Part shown: one piece after another, positions 34,314-45,149 of the stretch
Layout: every line of letters begins with the position of its first letter
Position numbering within the stretch: position 1 is the stretch's first letter
Source of the DNA: Cupriavidus malaysiensis
Lineage (GTDB): Bacteria > Pseudomonadota > Gammaproteobacteria > Burkholderiales > Burkholderiaceae
Assembly: GCF_001854325.1 (NCBI RefSeq)
Contig: NZ_CP017754.1
Coordinates: forward strand, 4,278,001-4,342,000
Length of the DNA: 64,000 bases
Direction of reading: 5' to 3'
Notes under the pieces: model-generated
Databases searched by the model: none
The model's input: only the letters and a program-made list of their open reading frames with translations
What the model was told of the DNA's origin: nothing
Position numbers and translations under genes: made by a program

Positions 34314-36503
34314 CTAGTGAGCCGGCCGGTCTTCTGCCGCCACCGCGGCCGCGCCCTCCTCGGCCGGCGCGCCTGCGGCGCGGCGCACATCGTCGCGCAA
34401 GGCCGTGAACTCCTTCTCGAAGTCCAGCGTGCGGCGCTGGGTCGACATGGCCATCAGCACGTGGCTTCCCGCCCCCTCGGCGCGGTCCTTGATCCAGATC
34501 CAGACGCGCCGCTCGCGGATATAGAGCATGGCGAACACGCCCAGCACCAGCAGCAGACAGCCAAGATACACGATGTTCTTGCCCGGCGCACGGGTCAGCT
34601 GGAACACGCTGGCCTGGACCTGCTGGAAGTCTTCGAGCTGCAAGAAGACCGGCGCCTGGTAGAAGACGCTGTCGGACAGCGCATTGACCGCCTGCTGCAG
34701 GAAGGCGCCGCTCTGCACGCTGTTGGGCACCACCGGTAGCTTGTCGTGCTCGCGCGATATCTGCCACAGCTCCCACATGGAACCGTTCAGGATCTTGAGC
34801 AGCACGTCGGCCGCCTTCTGCTGCTCGGCCTGCGGCACGGTCTTTTCCAGGAAGGCGGCCACCGCGGCAAAGCCGCCCGGCGGCGCGTCCGGCGCCGGAC
34901 GGCTGGCGCCTGCAAACAGGTCGAGCGCGCGCAGGGCGCTTTCGGCAAGTTGCGTGCGCAGCGTGGCCTTGTCCTCGCCGGGCATCGACGCCTGCGCAAA
35001 ACGGCGCGCTGCCTCGCCGCGCATGCCACGGTCCTGCAGCGCGGCGCGCAGGCGCATCCAGTCGGCCACGCTGCCCTGGTCGTCGGCAGGAATGCGCAGG
35101 TAGCGGAAGGGCTCGTTGGGGGAGTCGCGCACGCCGGCCAGGAAGACCGTCTGCCCGTCGAGCTGTACCGGCACCATGTAGTTGTTGAACTCACGCGCCT
35201 GGCCATTGCGATCGCGCAGCTTGTACTGCACCGACGGACCGACGTTGCGCAGTTCCTTGGCGCGCTCGGGATTCGCGGCCGCGCCGAGATGGGATTCCAG
35301 TTTGGCATTGAGCGACTGGCGCGCCACACCGCGCGCGTCGGGCTTGCCCGAGGCATCGGTGACGTTCTCGATGTTCATTAGCCGGAAATCGCTGAACTCC
35401 ACCGTCAGGCCATCCTGGTCCGCCGCGGTACCGGTGCCGGCCAGCGGGGCATTGCCGCCGACGCTGCCGGTAAAGGCGAATGTCTTGTCGGACGAGCCCT
35501 GCATCGGATAGCCGACGAACTTCAGGTGCGAGCCACCATCCTCGAAGCTCGACTGGTAGATGGCCACGCCATCCACCACCAGCGGCTCGTTGACCTTGAT
35601 CGTGGCCTCGGTGCGCTTGCCGGTGGCGCGGTCGGTCACCACCACGTCCGAGGCGAACAGCTTGGGCATGCCGGTGGAATAGTGCTCGATGGTGAATTTC
35701 TTCAGCGTGAGCGTGAACGGCAGGTCCTGCACCAGGGCGCCGTCGGCCACGTTGAGAATGGCGGTGGAAACGGTGGCCCCCTCGGGCACGAAGGCATTGC
35801 CGCGGAAGCCCGGGTTGCTGGCCGACAGGCGATGCTGCGGCGGAATCTCGCTGATCACGGCATTGCCCGAGATCGGCGTCTTGCCGCCGAACCACATCTG
35901 TGCGCGGATCAGCATGTCGCCGTCGATCAGCCCGCCCAGGCAGATCACCACGATGGCGCTGTGAGCGAGGATGTAGCCCAGCTTGTTGGCAGCACCGGCC
36001 TTGGCCGCCAGCAGCGTGGCACCCTCGTGGGCCACCGGCCGGATGCGGTAGCCACGGTTGTGCAGCAGTGCCTGCAGGTGAGCGGCAGCATCGGCGCGCC
36101 CGCGCCCGGTATCGAATTCGCCGCGGTGGTGGAAGGCACGCAGGCTGCGCTCGCGCACATGGTCCTTCCACGAACGCATGTCGGCCACCATCTTGGGGGC
36201 GTTGCGCGCGATGCACAGCGAGGTCGAGATGACCAGGAAGGCCAGGATCAACAGGAACCACCAGGAGCTGTAGACCTTCTGCAGCGACAGCGCATGGAAC
36301 AGGTCGGCCCAGAACGGCCCGAACTGGTTGACGTAGTTCGGGTAGGGCTCGTTCTGCTTGAGCACGGTGCCGATCACGCTGGCGATGGCGATCACCGTCA
36401 GCAGCGTGATGGCGAAGCGCATCGAGGACAGCAGCTCGACCGCGTCGCGCAGCAGGCGGTGGGGTGTCTTCAGGTGCAGTCCCGAAGTGGAAGCGGTCGA
36501 CAT
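34314..36503 (-). CDS. resB: Cytochrome c biogenesis protein ResB
   Basis: Second component of system II cytochrome c maturation, 729 residues. It has a cytoplasmic N-terminus, three closely spaced membrane helices in the first 110 residues (FAITLLTVIAIASVIGTVL; WWFLLILAFLVISTSLCIA; around LAHSAIVVICLGGL), a large periplasmic domain that receives apocytochrome, and a last membrane helix (VYLGCLLLVLGVFAMLYI). The RRVWIWI motif is near the C-terminus. It forms an operon with ccsB, with a cytochrome c4 gene farther upstream. Confidence 0.95.
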   Translation of the reverse strand: MSTASTSGLHLKTPHRLLRDAVELLSSMRFAITLLTVIAIASVIGTVLKQNEPYPNYVNQFGPFWADLFHALSLQKVYSSWWFLLILAFLVISTSLCIARNAPKMVADMRSWKDHVRERSLRAFHHRGEFDTGRGRADAAAHLQALLHNRGYRIRPVAHEGATLLAAKAGAANKLGYILAHSAIVVICLGGLIDGDMLIRAQMWFGGKTPISGNAVISEIPPQHRLSASNPGFRGNAFVPEGATVSTAILNVADGALVQDLPFTLTLKKFTIEHYSTGMPKLFASDVVVTDRATGKRTEATIKVNEPLVVDGVAIYQSSFEDGGSHLKFVGYPMQGSSDKTFAFTGSVGGNAPLAGTGTAADQDGLTVEFSDFRLMNIENVTDASGKPDARGVARQSLNAKLESHLGAAANPERAKELRNVGPSVQYKLRDRNGQAREFNNYMVPVQLDGQTVFLAGVRDSPNEPFRYLRIPADDQGSVADWMRLRAALQDRGMRGEAARRFAQASMPGEDKATLRTQLAESALRALDLFAGASRPAPDAPPGGFAAVAAFLEKTVPQAEQQKAADVLLKILNGSMWELWQISREHDKLPVVPNSVQSGAFLQQAVNALSDSVFYQAPVFLQLEDFQQVQASVFQLTRAPGKNIVYLGCLLLVLGVFAMLYIRERRVWIWIKDRAEGAGSHVLMAMSTQRRTLDFEKEFTALRDDVRRAAGAPAEEGAAAVAAEDRPAH

Positions 36504-36707
36504 GTGCGGTCAGGCCCTACAGCCGGTTGTGGCCAAACTTGTGGCCAGACGGGTGGCCGGATGCTTGGAGCATAGGTTGGCAAGAAAAAGGGCGGACCTG
36601 CTCGGCGAGCAGCCCACCCTGTTCGATGATACTCCGCGCGCCGGGCCGCGCCCCGTTCCTGCGTCAGCTTGCCGCAGGGCCTCGGGCCGTTCCGGCGCAG
36701 GCCAGCC

Positions 36708-37373
36708 TCAGCGGACGCCGGCGACGTAGTCGGCCACTGCCTTGATCTCGGCGTCCGACATGCGCGCGGCGATGGCCGTCATCACCGGGTTGTTGGTGCG
36801 CGTGCCCTGGCGGAACGCGACCAGCTGCGCCTCGGTGTAGTCGGCCCACTGACCGCCGATGCGCGGATACTGGGCCGGGATGCCGGCGCCGGTCGGGCCG
36901 TGGCAGGCGGCGCAAGCCGGCACAGCCTTGGCGGCAATGCCGCCGCGGTAGATCTTCTGGCCGGCCTCGATGGTGTCCTTGTTCTTGGCCGTGGCAGGCT
37001 TCAGTCCCTGCTTGGCCAGGTAGGCGCCGACATCGCGCATTTCCTGGTCGCTCAGCGTGGCGGCATAGGCCGACATGATGGCGTTGTTGCGGGTCTTCGC
37101 CTTGAAGTTCTGCAGTTCCTTGACGATGTACTCGGGATGCTGGCCGGCGAGCTTCGGATTGGCGGCGGCGCCGCTGTTGCCGTTGGCGCCGTGGCAGCTC
37201 AGGCAGGCGGGGACATTGCGATCGGGGGCGCCCTGCGTGTACAGCGTTTCACCCTTGGCGGGGTCCGCTTTCGGTGCCTGTGCGGCTTGTTCTGCAGCGG
37301 ATGCCAGACTGGTCATGGTGGCGGCCGGCAGGGCCAGTGCCACGATAGCCAGGAATTGCGCAATGCGGTTCAT
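36708..37373 (-). CDS. Di-heme cytochrome c4-type protein
   Basis: Periplasmic di-heme cytochrome of 221 residues. A signal peptide (cleaved near ASA, about residue 27) precedes two similar cytochrome c domains. Each has one CxxCH: C57-LS-C60-H61 and C154-AA-C157-H158. Distal methionines lie in IMSAYAATLSD and VMTAIAARMSD. This is the c4 layout, an electron donor to terminal oxidases. An in-frame GTG two codons upstream is an alternative start. The gene lies upstream of resB-ccsB, whose products would mature it. Confidence 0.93.
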   Translation of the reverse strand: MNRIAQFLAIVALALPAATMTSLASAAEQAAQAPKADPAKGETLYTQGAPDRNVPACLSCHGANGNSGAAANPKLAGQHPEYIVKELQNFKAKTRNNAIMSAYAATLSDQEMRDVGAYLAKQGLKPATAKNKDTIEAGQKIYRGGIAAKAVPACAACHGPTGAGIPAQYPRIGGQWADYTEAQLVAFRQGTRTNNPVMTAIAARMSDAEIKAVADYVAGVR

Positions 37374-37905
37374 TCGCACACCTTGTCTGATTTGTTATCG
37401 AAACCGTGCTGCGTGCCGCTTGCCTGCATGCCGCGGTGAGGACGCGCGGCGTGCAGGGTGGTGATGTCCAGGGTTCTACGCGACCTGCGCCCGGCGCCAC
37501 CGCCCAGACCCGGCGGCGCGCCCCGCGGGCCCGCCGCGCGCCGGTCCGGGTAGAAGCTTCCGGCCCCCTCCGACCCGCCACGCACACGGCGTCGGGCAGG
37601 GACGCAGCGCCGATGGCGAGCGCGCAAAGGCCGCGCTGCTACCACAATGAAACGGACACGCAAGACCTCCTGGAGAAGCCTAGGGCGGCGCAAGGATGCC
37701 ACGCGTCACCCAATCCGGAGACCGTAAACCGGCTTATTGTACAATAAATCGTCTCCTCGAAAGATGGCGCCGACCCCGGCGCGGCGGCAACGCCACCCGA
37801 CCCGGCTCCCAAGGCGCGGCCTCGCCGCCGCCGGCCCCAACCCGCGCTGCCCGATGGCGCGAGACGACCTGTCTTGCCATCGTCCAGCCGCTTAGTCCCG
37901 ACCGC
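37374..37905. other. Intergenic region between cytochrome c4 and engB
   Basis: This 532-bp gap separates divergent genes. Open frames across it lack recognisable protein features and look like GC-rich shadows. The main feature is a 14-bp perfect palindrome, TTATTGTACAATAA, at 37734-37747, in which TACAAT -10-like hexamers occur on both strands. No clear -35 elements or terminator were seen. Confidence 0.5.
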
Positions 37906-38616
37906 ATGTCCCTCCTACACCAGGCCCGCTTCTTCAATACCGTCAACCACCTGCGCGACCTGCCCGCCACGGCCGTGCCGGAAGTGGCGTTCGCCGGTCG
38001 CTCCAACGCCGGCAAGTCGACCGCCATCAACGTGTTGTGCAACCAGAAGCGCCTGGCCTTCTCGTCGCGCACACCGGGGCGCACCCAGCACATCAACTAT
38101 TTCTCGGTGGCACCGGTCAAGGCACCGGAGCCGCTGGCCTTCCTGGTCGACCTTCCCGGCTACGGCTACGCCCAGGTCTCGGGCACCGCCAAGTTCCACT
38201 GGCAGGGCCTGCTGAGCGACTACGTGCAGACGCGCACGCAGCTCGCCGGCCTGGTGCTGATGATGGACGCCCGCCGCCCGTTCACCGACCTCGATTGCCA
38301 GATGGTCGAGTGGTTCCTGCCCACGGGGCGGCCCATCCACGTGCTGCTGACCAAGGCCGACAAGCTCACCAACAGCGAGAACGCCCTGGCCTTGCGTGAA
38401 ACCCGGCGCATGCTGGCGGAATACGCGGCACAGCTCGAACAACCGGTGCCGCTGACCGCGCAGTTGTTTTCCAGCCTGAAGCGGCGCGGCATCGAAGAGG
38501 CCCAGCGCGTCGTGGCCGGCTGGCTCGGCCTGCCCGAGGCGCAGGCGGCCGACGCCAAGCCCGCGACGCAGCCCGAGGCCCCCGACGCGGCCGGCGGCGA
38601 GCAGCCGGCGCCCTGA
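37906..38616 (+). CDS. engB: Ribosome biogenesis GTP-binding protein YihA/EngB (YsxC)
   Basis: Essential GTPase for large-subunit assembly, 236 residues, cytoplasmic. G1 is GRSNAGKST (residues 31-39), G2 is [14 protein letters not shown]3 is DLPGYG (82-87), and G4 is TKADKL. The C-terminal 35 residues are rich in A, P and E and not conserved. The frame is open 70 codons farther upstream, but the ATG at 37906 starts the conserved [16 protein letters not shown]. Confidence 0.94.
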   Translation: MSLLHQARFFNTVNHLRDLPATAVPEVAFAGRSNAGKSTAINVLCNQKRLAFSSRTPGRTQHINYFSVAPVKAPEPLAFLVDLPGYGYAQVSGTAKFHWQGLLSDYVQTRTQLAGLVLMMDARRPFTDLDCQMVEWFLPTGRPIHVLLTKADKLTNSENALALRETRRMLAEYAAQLEQPVPLTAQLFSSLKRRGIEEAQRVVAGWLGLPEAQAADAKPATQPEAPDAAGGEQPAP

Positions 38617-38633
38617 GCGCCACGGCACGCGGG

Positions 38634-38755
38634 CAAAAAAAACCCCGTTGCATGCAACGGGGAGGAACATTCCCGCCACGAAGGGCGACGGGTACCCGCT
38701 CAGGGAGGAGTAGCGGGGGACACTGCGCCGCGCATGGCGCAACGCAGAGTGTCCG
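38634..38755 (-). ncRNA. Putative small RNA with CUCCUCCC loop (antiparallel to engB/hemB)
   Basis: On the minus strand a TATCAT -10 box (38761-38766) would start transcription at about 38754, exactly at the base of hairpin 1 (GGACACT/AGTGTCC arms 38748-38754 and 38718-38724). Hairpin 2 has a CCCGCT/AGCGGG stem and an 11-nt loop containing CUCCUCCC, complementary to Shine-Dalgarno sequences. A linker with a second UCCUCCCC follows. The 3' end is a perfect CCCCGTTG/CAACGGGG stem with eight U. Both neighbouring genes are on the plus strand, so this terminator has no known gene to serve. The RNA is predicted only. The -35 region is weak. The loop design resembles C-rich anti-SD regulatory RNAs known in other proteobacteria. 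Confidence 0.55.
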
Positions 38756-38760
38756 CGAGT

Positions 38761-38766
38761 ATGATA
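38761..38766 (-). promoter_or_regulatory. -10 box of the putative small RNA
   Basis: TATCAT on the minus strand, seven bases before the first base of the predicted RNA's 5' hairpin. No strong -35 hexamer. Confidence 0.4.
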
Positions 38767-38788
38767 GCGGGCACGCCCGAAAGTTTAG

Positions 38789-39886
<1,098 letters not shown>

Positions 39887-39901
39887 GCGCCGCCGCCGCG
39901 C

Positions 39902-41122
39902 ATGCAGCTGCTTGGCTTCTCCGCCAGCCAGGTCCACCCGCTCGACACCGTCGAGGCCGCGCGGGGCTTCCTCGCCGGCCATGCGTCGGCCCGTTTCATC
40001 TGGATCGATTGCACCATCGAGGAAGTGACGGCGGCAGCAAGCGCCTGGCGCGACCAGCTGGCCGCGCTGGCGGGCGCATCGGTGCTGGACCTGCATCTGG
40101 CGGATGCGACCAATCCCGCCCACCCGTCCTACTTCGATACCACCCATGCCTATGACATGGTGATCTTCCGCAAGCTGACGCTGGAGACCAGCCGCCTGAT
40201 CGCGGAAGCCGGGGCGGGCAGCACGGAAGCGGGCAACGGCGAGGCAGCCGCTGCAGCCGGGCCCAGGCCGCGCCGGCGCGCGCCGGGCTTCCTGCCGGCG
40301 CTGGCGCGCATCGATACGCAGCCGGTGGCCTTCTTCGTCTTCGACAACGTGCTGGCCACGGTCGGGCCGGCCCAGTCGCGCACCATCGAGCAGGTGCGCC
40401 AGCGCCTGCTGGAACTCTGCCAGGCGCCGCCGGCGAAGGCCCGCGGCAACGGCCAGGCGGCGCTGGTCCACGGCATCCGCCCGCCGACGCGCCCCGAAGA
40501 CCTGATGCTGCGGCTGCTCAATGCCATGGTCGACCGCTACCTGGAGCTGCGGGCACCGCTGACGCGCCAGCTCGACCGCTGGCAGCGGGCACTGCTGAAC
40601 GCGCGACGCGGCTTCTCCAGCTGGGAAGGCCTGCTGGATGCACGCATCCAGCTGCGCCGCCTGGAACACCTCAGCGAAGAGCAGCGCGACGCGCTGCAGG
40701 AATTCCGCGACAGCCTGCTGGACAACCGCTACAGCGACGCCTCCGAGCCCGGGCCGGGTGCCGCCGCAGCCGGGGGACCGGCCGGGCGCGACGAAGTGCT
40801 GCTGGTGCGCATCAACGACCTGATGGAACACATCTCGCGCGTACTCGCCCATGCGCGGCGGTTGGAGGATTCGATCGAGTCGGCGGTGCAGATCCACTTC
40901 TCGGCAGTGGCGCATCGCACCAACCGCACCATGCGCACGCTGACGCTGATCACCGCGCTGTTCATGCCGCTGACGCTGATCACCGGCATCTTCGGCATGA
41001 ACTTCGAGCGCATGCCGTGGCTGCATGAGCCGGACGGCTTCTGGTGGTCGCTCGGCCTGATGGGCGCGGTGGTGGTGGTACTGGGCGCGGTATGGCAGCT
41101 CAGCCGCTGGCTGGACCGCTGA
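39902..41122 (+). CDS. corA: CorA-family magnesium/divalent metal transporter
   Basis: Pentameric inner-membrane Mg2+ channel (Co2+ and Ni2+ also possible), 406 residues. There is a large cytoplasmic domain, a long stalk helix (IEQVRQRLLELCQ... to VAHRTNRTMRTLTLITALFMP), then two C-terminal membrane helices with the signature GMN in ITGIFGMNFERMPW near residue 366. Two alanine/glycine-rich insertions (around residues 105-125 and 285-295) make it longer than E. coli CorA (316). It starts 15 nt after hemB on the same strand and is probably co-transcribed. Substrate preference within the family cannot be fixed from sequence. Confidence 0.9.
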   Translation: MQLLGFSASQVHPLDTVEAARGFLAGHASARFIWIDCTIEEVTAAASAWRDQLAALAGASVLDLHLADATNPAHPSYFDTTHAYDMVIFRKLTLETSRLIAEAGAGSTEAGNGEAAAAAGPRPRRRAPGFLPALARIDTQPVAFFVFDNVLATVGPAQSRTIEQVRQRLLELCQAPPAKARGNGQAALVHGIRPPTRPEDLMLRLLNAMVDRYLELRAPLTRQLDRWQRALLNARRGFSSWEGLLDARIQLRRLEHLSEEQRDALQEFRDSLLDNRYSDASEPGPGAAAAGGPAGRDEVLLVRINDLMEHISRVLAHARRLEDSIESAVQIHFSAVAHRTNRTMRTLTLITALFMPLTLITGIFGMNFERMPWLHEPDGFWWSLGLMGAVVVVLGAVWQLSRWLDR

Positions 41123-41152
41123 GCCTGGCCTGCCGCCGCGGCTGGCGCAGCC

Positions 41153-43099
41153 TCAGGTACGCGTGGCGGAACCGAGCGCCCGCTGCAGGCTGTCGAGAAA
41201 GCGCTCGGCGGACTGGTAGCCGATCACCCGTACCGGGCGCTCGCTGCCATCGGCGCCGAACAGGATGATACCGGGCGGGCCGAACAGGCCGAAACGCTTG
41301 AGCAACGCCTTGTCGTCGGCATTGTTGCGGGTCACGTCGGCCTGCAGCAGCACCAGGCCAGACAGGCGCGAACGCACGGCGGTGTCACTGAAGGTCAGGC
41401 GCTCCATCTCCTTGCAGCTGACGCACCAGTCGGCATAGAAATCCAGCAGCACCGGCTTGCCCGCCGCCGAGGCTTGCGCGACGCGCGTCTCCAGTTCGGT
41501 CACCGAGGCGACGCGCTCGAAGCGGACCTCGGCATGCCCGGCCCCGCCCGGCACGGCGGCGCCCGCACCGCGCACCGCGGCCAGGTGCGACAGGGGCTGC
41601 AGTGGATCGCGGCCGCCCGAGGCCAGGCCCACCAGCAGGATGGCACCGGCCAGGGCCGCCAGCAGGCCCAGGCCCTTGCCCAGCCGCGCCAGTCCGTGCG
41701 GCTCGCTACCGAGCTGGTCGAAAGCGCCGAGAAAGACCGCCGCCACCAGCAGCAAGGCGGCCCAGGCCGCCATCAGCAGCCAGGCCGGCAGCACCGGACT
41801 CACCATCCAGATCGCCACACCCAGCAGCAGGAAACCGAAGAAGCGCTTGGTCACCTCCATCCAGCGTCCGGCACGCGGCAGCAGGTTGCCGGCCCCGACG
41901 CCGACCAGGACCAGGGGCACGCCCATGCCGAGGGCCATGGCGAACAGTGCACCGCCACCAGTGAAGGCATCGCCGGTCTGCGCGATATAGGCAAGCGCGC
42001 CGGCCAGCGGCGCCGTCACGCAGGGGCCGACGATCAGCGCCGAGATCGCGCCCATCGCGGCGGCACCGGCGACCTGGCCGCCCTGGCGGCGGTTGGAGGA
42101 AGCCGTCAGCCGCGTCTGCCAGCGCTGCGGCAGCTGCAGTTCATAGAGGCCGAACATGGACAATGCCAGCGCCACCATCAGCACGGCGAAGGCGCCCAGC
42201 ACCCAGGGATTCTGCAGCGCAGCCGACAGCCCCTCGCCGAGCAGGCCGGCGGCCACGCCGACTGCGGTGTACACCACGGCCATGCCGAGCACATAGGCCA
42301 GCGACACCGCCAGCGCGCGGCCGCGCGTGACGTGCTCGCCCACCACGATGGACGACAGGATGGGCACCATCGGCAGCACACAGGGCGTGAAGGTCAGCAG
42401 CAGGCCGAGGCCGAAGAAGAGCGCGGCGATCAGCGGCAGGTTGCGGCTGGCCAGGGCGCCGGCGATGCGATCGCCATCGTCGCCGCCATCCAGCCTGGCC
42501 CCAGCGCTTGCGGCCGGGGCATCCGCGCCCGGCGCACGCGCCGTCGGCGCCTCGCTGCGCGCTGCCTTGCCGAGCAGTCCATCGAGCGCGCTGCCGCCGA
42601 CCTGGAAGGCATGCTCCATCGGCGGATAGCACAACCCCTTGTCGGCGCAGCCCTGCGACGTCACCACCAGGGTCCAGCCGCCCTCGGGGGCCGACTCCAC
42701 CGGCACGCGGATGGTGACGCCGTCGTGGTACGTCTCCATCTCCTTGCCGAAGTTCTCGTCGAACTTGACCTTGCCCGGTGGAAACTGCGGCTGACCCAGC
42801 TTCACTCCGGCCGGCTGCGCGGCGAAGGCGAAGCGGTCGCGGTACAGGTAGTAGCCATCGGCCACGTCGAAGCGCACCTCGATGGCGTGCGCGTCGATCT
42901 GGCGGGCGGCGAAGCGGAAGGCCTGCTCGGGTGGCAGGAAGTCATCGCCGGTCGCTGCCACGGCGCCACCGGCCCCGCACAGCCAGGCGAACACCATCAG
43001 GCATGCCGCGGCGAAATGCCGCAGCGAGGCTGCGCGAGCCCGGCCTCCCGCCAGGCCTCCCGCTTGTCCGTGCCATGCAGCCACCCACTCCAGAAACAT
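41153..43099 (-). CDS. dsbD: Thiol:disulfide interchange protein DsbD
   Basis: Inner-membrane protein of 648 residues that moves reducing equivalents from cytoplasmic thioredoxin to periplasmic DsbC/DsbG and cytochrome c maturation. A signal peptide with an alanine-rich end near residue 49 precedes the periplasmic alpha domain with C-ADKGL-C. Eight membrane helices follow with the two redox cysteines in TFTPCVLPMVP and VGPCVTAPLAG. The C-terminal thioredoxin-like gamma domain has C559-VS-C562. It lies 38 nt after cutA on the same strand, an arrangement shared with E. coli. Confidence 0.96.
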   Translation of the reverse strand: MFLEWVAAWHGQAGGLAGGRARAASLRHFAAACLMVFAWLCGAGGAVAATGDDFLPPEQAFRFAARQIDAHAIEVRFDVADGYYLYRDRFAFAAQPAGVKLGQPQFPPGKVKFDENFGKEMETYHDGVTIRVPVESAPEGGWTLVVTSQGCADKGLCYPPMEHAFQVGGSALDGLLGKAARSEAPTARAPGADAPAASAGARLDGGDDGDRIAGALASRNLPLIAALFFGLGLLLTFTPCVLPMVPILSSIVVGEHVTRGRALAVSLAYVLGMAVVYTAVGVAAGLLGEGLSAALQNPWVLGAFAVLMVALALSMFGLYELQLPQRWQTRLTASSNRRQGGQVAGAAAMGAISALIVGPCVTAPLAGALAYIAQTGDAFTGGGALFAMALGMGVPLVLVGVGAGNLLPRAGRWMEVTKRFFGFLLLGVAIWMVSPVLPAWLLMAAWAALLLVAAVFLGAFDQLGSEPHGLARLGKGLGLLAALAGAILLVGLASGGRDPLQPLSHLAAVRGAGAAVPGGAGHAEVRFERVASVTELETRVAQASAAGKPVLLDFYADWCVSCKEMERLTFSDTAVRSRLSGLVLLQADVTRNNADDKALLKRFGLFGPPGIILFGADGSERPVRVIGYQSAERFLDSLQRALGSATRT

Positions 43100-43137
43100 A
43101 CCTCGTCCTCGTCAGTCCAGTGCGCCGCGGGCGCGCC

Positions 43138-43476
43138 TCAGCGCCCGCCGGGCGTCGTTTCCGCGCTCACCCAGGCCAGGTAGGGCGCATGGCCGGCCGC
43201 CAGCGGCCACGCCACGATCTCCGGCACCTCGTAGGGATGCGCCGCGCGGATCGCCGCTTCCAGTGCCGGATAGCGTGCGGCAGTGGTCTTGATGAGCAAC
43301 GGCCATTCGGTCGCCTGCTCGATCGCGCCCTGCCACCGGTATTCCGACTCGCATGGAGCCAGCCGGTTCACGCAGGCTGCCAGACCCGCTTCCAACAGCA
43401 CGTGCGCCATATGCCGTGCGCCGGCCTCATCGGGCAGGGTGGTCATCACCATCCAGATCGCTTCCACCGGCTCCAT
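43138..43476 (-). CDS. cutA: Divalent-cation tolerance protein CutA
   Basis: Small trimeric protein of 112 residues with a PII-like ferredoxin fold, linked to copper tolerance, although its molecular role remains unclear. Conserved features: LLEAGLAACVNRLAPCESEYRWQGAIEQATEW, then LLIKTTAARYPALEAAIRAAHPYEVPEIVAWP. The ATG at 43476 (MEPVEAIWMVMTTLPDE) starts the fold; the open frame upstream has no conserved residues. It is the first gene before dsbD. Confidence 0.94.
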   Translation of the reverse strand: MEPVEAIWMVMTTLPDEAGARHMAHVLLEAGLAACVNRLAPCESEYRWQGAIEQATEWPLLIKTTAARYPALEAAIRAAHPYEVPEIVAWPLAAGHAPYLAWVSAETTPGGR

Positions 43477-43528
43477 GTGCCACCTCGTCTCGTCTTGTCG
43501 TGCTCGTCCGACGCCAGCAACCAAAGCC

Positions 43529-43560
43529 CAAAAACAAAAGAGCCAGGCATCAGCCTGGCT
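43529..43560 (-). terminator. Intrinsic terminator after rplQ
   Basis: On the minus strand an 8-bp stem AGCCAGGC/GCCTGGCT with a 4-nt loop is followed by CUUUUGUUUUUG, 55 nt past the rplQ stop. It ends the ribosomal superoperon before cutA. Confidence 0.85.
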
Positions 43561-43614
43561 CGATTGTAAGCAATGTGCGCCGGCCCGTCCTCTCGGACGG
43601 GCTGCGCCGCGGGC

Positions 43615-44010
43615 TTATTCCGCTGCTTCCTCGGCCGGAGCCTCGGTCACTTCCGGACGGTCGACCAGCTCGACCAGCGCCATCGGCGCATTGTCGCCCT
43701 GGCGGAAGCCGAACTTCAGGATACGGGTGTAGCCGCCCGGACGGGCGTTGTAGCGCGGGCCCAGCTCGGTGAACAGCTTGGTGACCATGTCGCGGTCGCG
43801 CAGGCGGGCGAAGGCCAGGCGGCGGTTGGCGACGGTGTCCTTCTTAGCCAGCGTGATGAGGGGCTCGACGACCTTGCGCAGTTCCTTGGCCTTGGGCAGG
43901 GTGGTCTTGATCAGCTCGTGCTGGAACAGCGAGTTGGACATGTTGCGCAGCATCGCGAGACGGTGCGACGAGGTGCGGTTCAGTTTCCGCAGACCATGAC
44001 GGTGACGCAT
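43615..44010 (-). CDS. rplQ: 50S ribosomal protein L17
   Basis: Large-subunit protein near the exit tunnel, 131 residues (E. coli 127). The N-terminal [23 protein letters not shown] is nearly universal; [26 protein letters not shown] follows. An acidic tail (EAPAEEAAE) extends the C-terminus. It is the last gene of the alpha operon, 158 nt after rpoA, and followed by a terminator. Confidence 0.98.
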   Translation of the reverse strand: MRHRHGLRKLNRTSSHRLAMLRNMSNSLFQHELIKTTLPKAKELRKVVEPLITLAKKDTVANRRLAFARLRDRDMVTKLFTELGPRYNARPGGYTRILKFGFRQGDNAPMALVELVDRPEVTEAPAEEAAE

Positions 44011-44168
44011 GATGATTCCTTTCTATTTCAGTGTTTGACCAGCTCTTCTATCGCCGCAGGCTTGCCAAAGGCTGCTTCCGACGCGGGCCGGTAGTCGATT
44101 GAAGCCGCCGGCACCTGCCGGCGGCCGCGCTTGCACGGGAGGCCGCTCACGCCGCCCCCCGACGCAAA

Positions 44169-45149
44169 TTACTTCTCCAGGCCTGCGGGCGGCCAGTTCT
44201 CGAGCTTCATGCCGAGGGTCAGGCCGCGCGAGGCAAGGACTTCCTTGATTTCGTTGAGCGACTTGCGACCCAGGTTCGGGGTCTTCAGCAGCTCGTTCTC
44301 GGTACGCTGGATCAGGTCGCCGATATAGTAGATGTTCTCGGCCTTCAGGCAGTTGGCCGAGCGCACCGTCAGCTCCAGGTCGTCGACCGGGCGCAGCAGG
44401 ATCGGATCGATCTGCGGCGCGCGGCTCGAGGCGGCTTCCGCCGACGACTCGGTGCCTTCCAGGGCAGCGAACACGGACAGCTGGTCGACCAGGATGCGGG
44501 CCGACTGGCGGATCGCTTCCTCGGGCGAGATCACGCCGTCGGTTTCGATGTTCATCACCAGCTTGTCGAGGTCGGTACGCTGTTCCACGCGGGCCGACTC
44601 GACCGCGTACGACACGCGGCGCACCGGCGAGAACGAGGCATCCAGCACGATGCGGCCGATGACCTTGCTCGCTTCGTCGCCGAACTTGCGCACGTTGCCG
44701 GGCACGTAGCCACGGCCCTGTTCGACCTTGATCTGCATGTCCAGCTTGCCGCCGGCAGACAGGTGGGCGATCACGTGGCCCGGGTTGATGATCTCGACGT
44801 CGTGCGGCAGCTCGATATCGGCAGCCGTCACCACGCCTTCGCCTTCCTTGCGCAGCGAAACCGTGACTTCATCGCGGTTGTGCAGCTTGAAGACCACACC
44901 CTTGAGGTTCAGCAGCAGGTTGACCACGTCTTCCTGCACGCCATCAATGGTGGAATACTCGTGGACCACCCCAGCGATCGTCACTTCCGTCGGCGCATAG
45001 CCGACCATCGAGGACAGCAGCACGCGACGCAGGGCGTTACCGAGCGTATGCCCGTAGCCACGCTCGAACGGCTCCATCACGACCTTGGCGTGATGATCGC
45101 CAAGCGGCTCGACGGCGATGATTTTTGGCTTGAGGAGTGCTGTTTGCAT
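44169..45149 (-). CDS. rpoA: RNA polymerase subunit alpha
   Basis: Assembly and regulatory subunit of RNA polymerase, 326 residues. The N-terminal domain has [18 protein letters not shown], the dimerisation region. A linker rich in S and A follows, then the C-terminal domain ([31 protein letters not shown] and [19 protein letters not shown]) that contacts UP elements and activators. It follows rpsD by 178 nt within the alpha operon. Confidence 0.99.
   Translation of the reverse strand: MQTALLKPKIIAVEPLGDHHAKVVMEPFERGYGHTLGNALRRVLLSSMVGYAPTEVTIAGVVHEYSTIDGVQEDVVNLLLNLKGVVFKLHNRDEVTVSLRKEGEGVVTAADIELPHDVEIINPGHVIAHLSAGGKLDMQIKVEQGRGYVPGNVRKFGDEASKVIGRIVLDASFSPVRRVSYAVESARVEQRTDLDKLVMNIETDGVISPEEAIRQSARILVDQLSVFAALEGTESSAEAASSRAPQIDPILLRPVDDLELTVRSANCLKAENIYYIGDLIQRTENELLKTPNLGRKSLNEIKEVLASRGLTLGMKLENWPPAGLEK

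Noticed and set aside
37696..37905. A longer engB with 70 extra N-terminal residues
   Set aside because: The extra part is arginine/proline-rich and unconserved; the family starts at [10 protein letters not shown].
38643..38662. The palindrome as an engB terminator
   Set aside because: In the engB direction the A tract comes before the stem and no U tract follows; the structure is oriented for minus-strand transcription.
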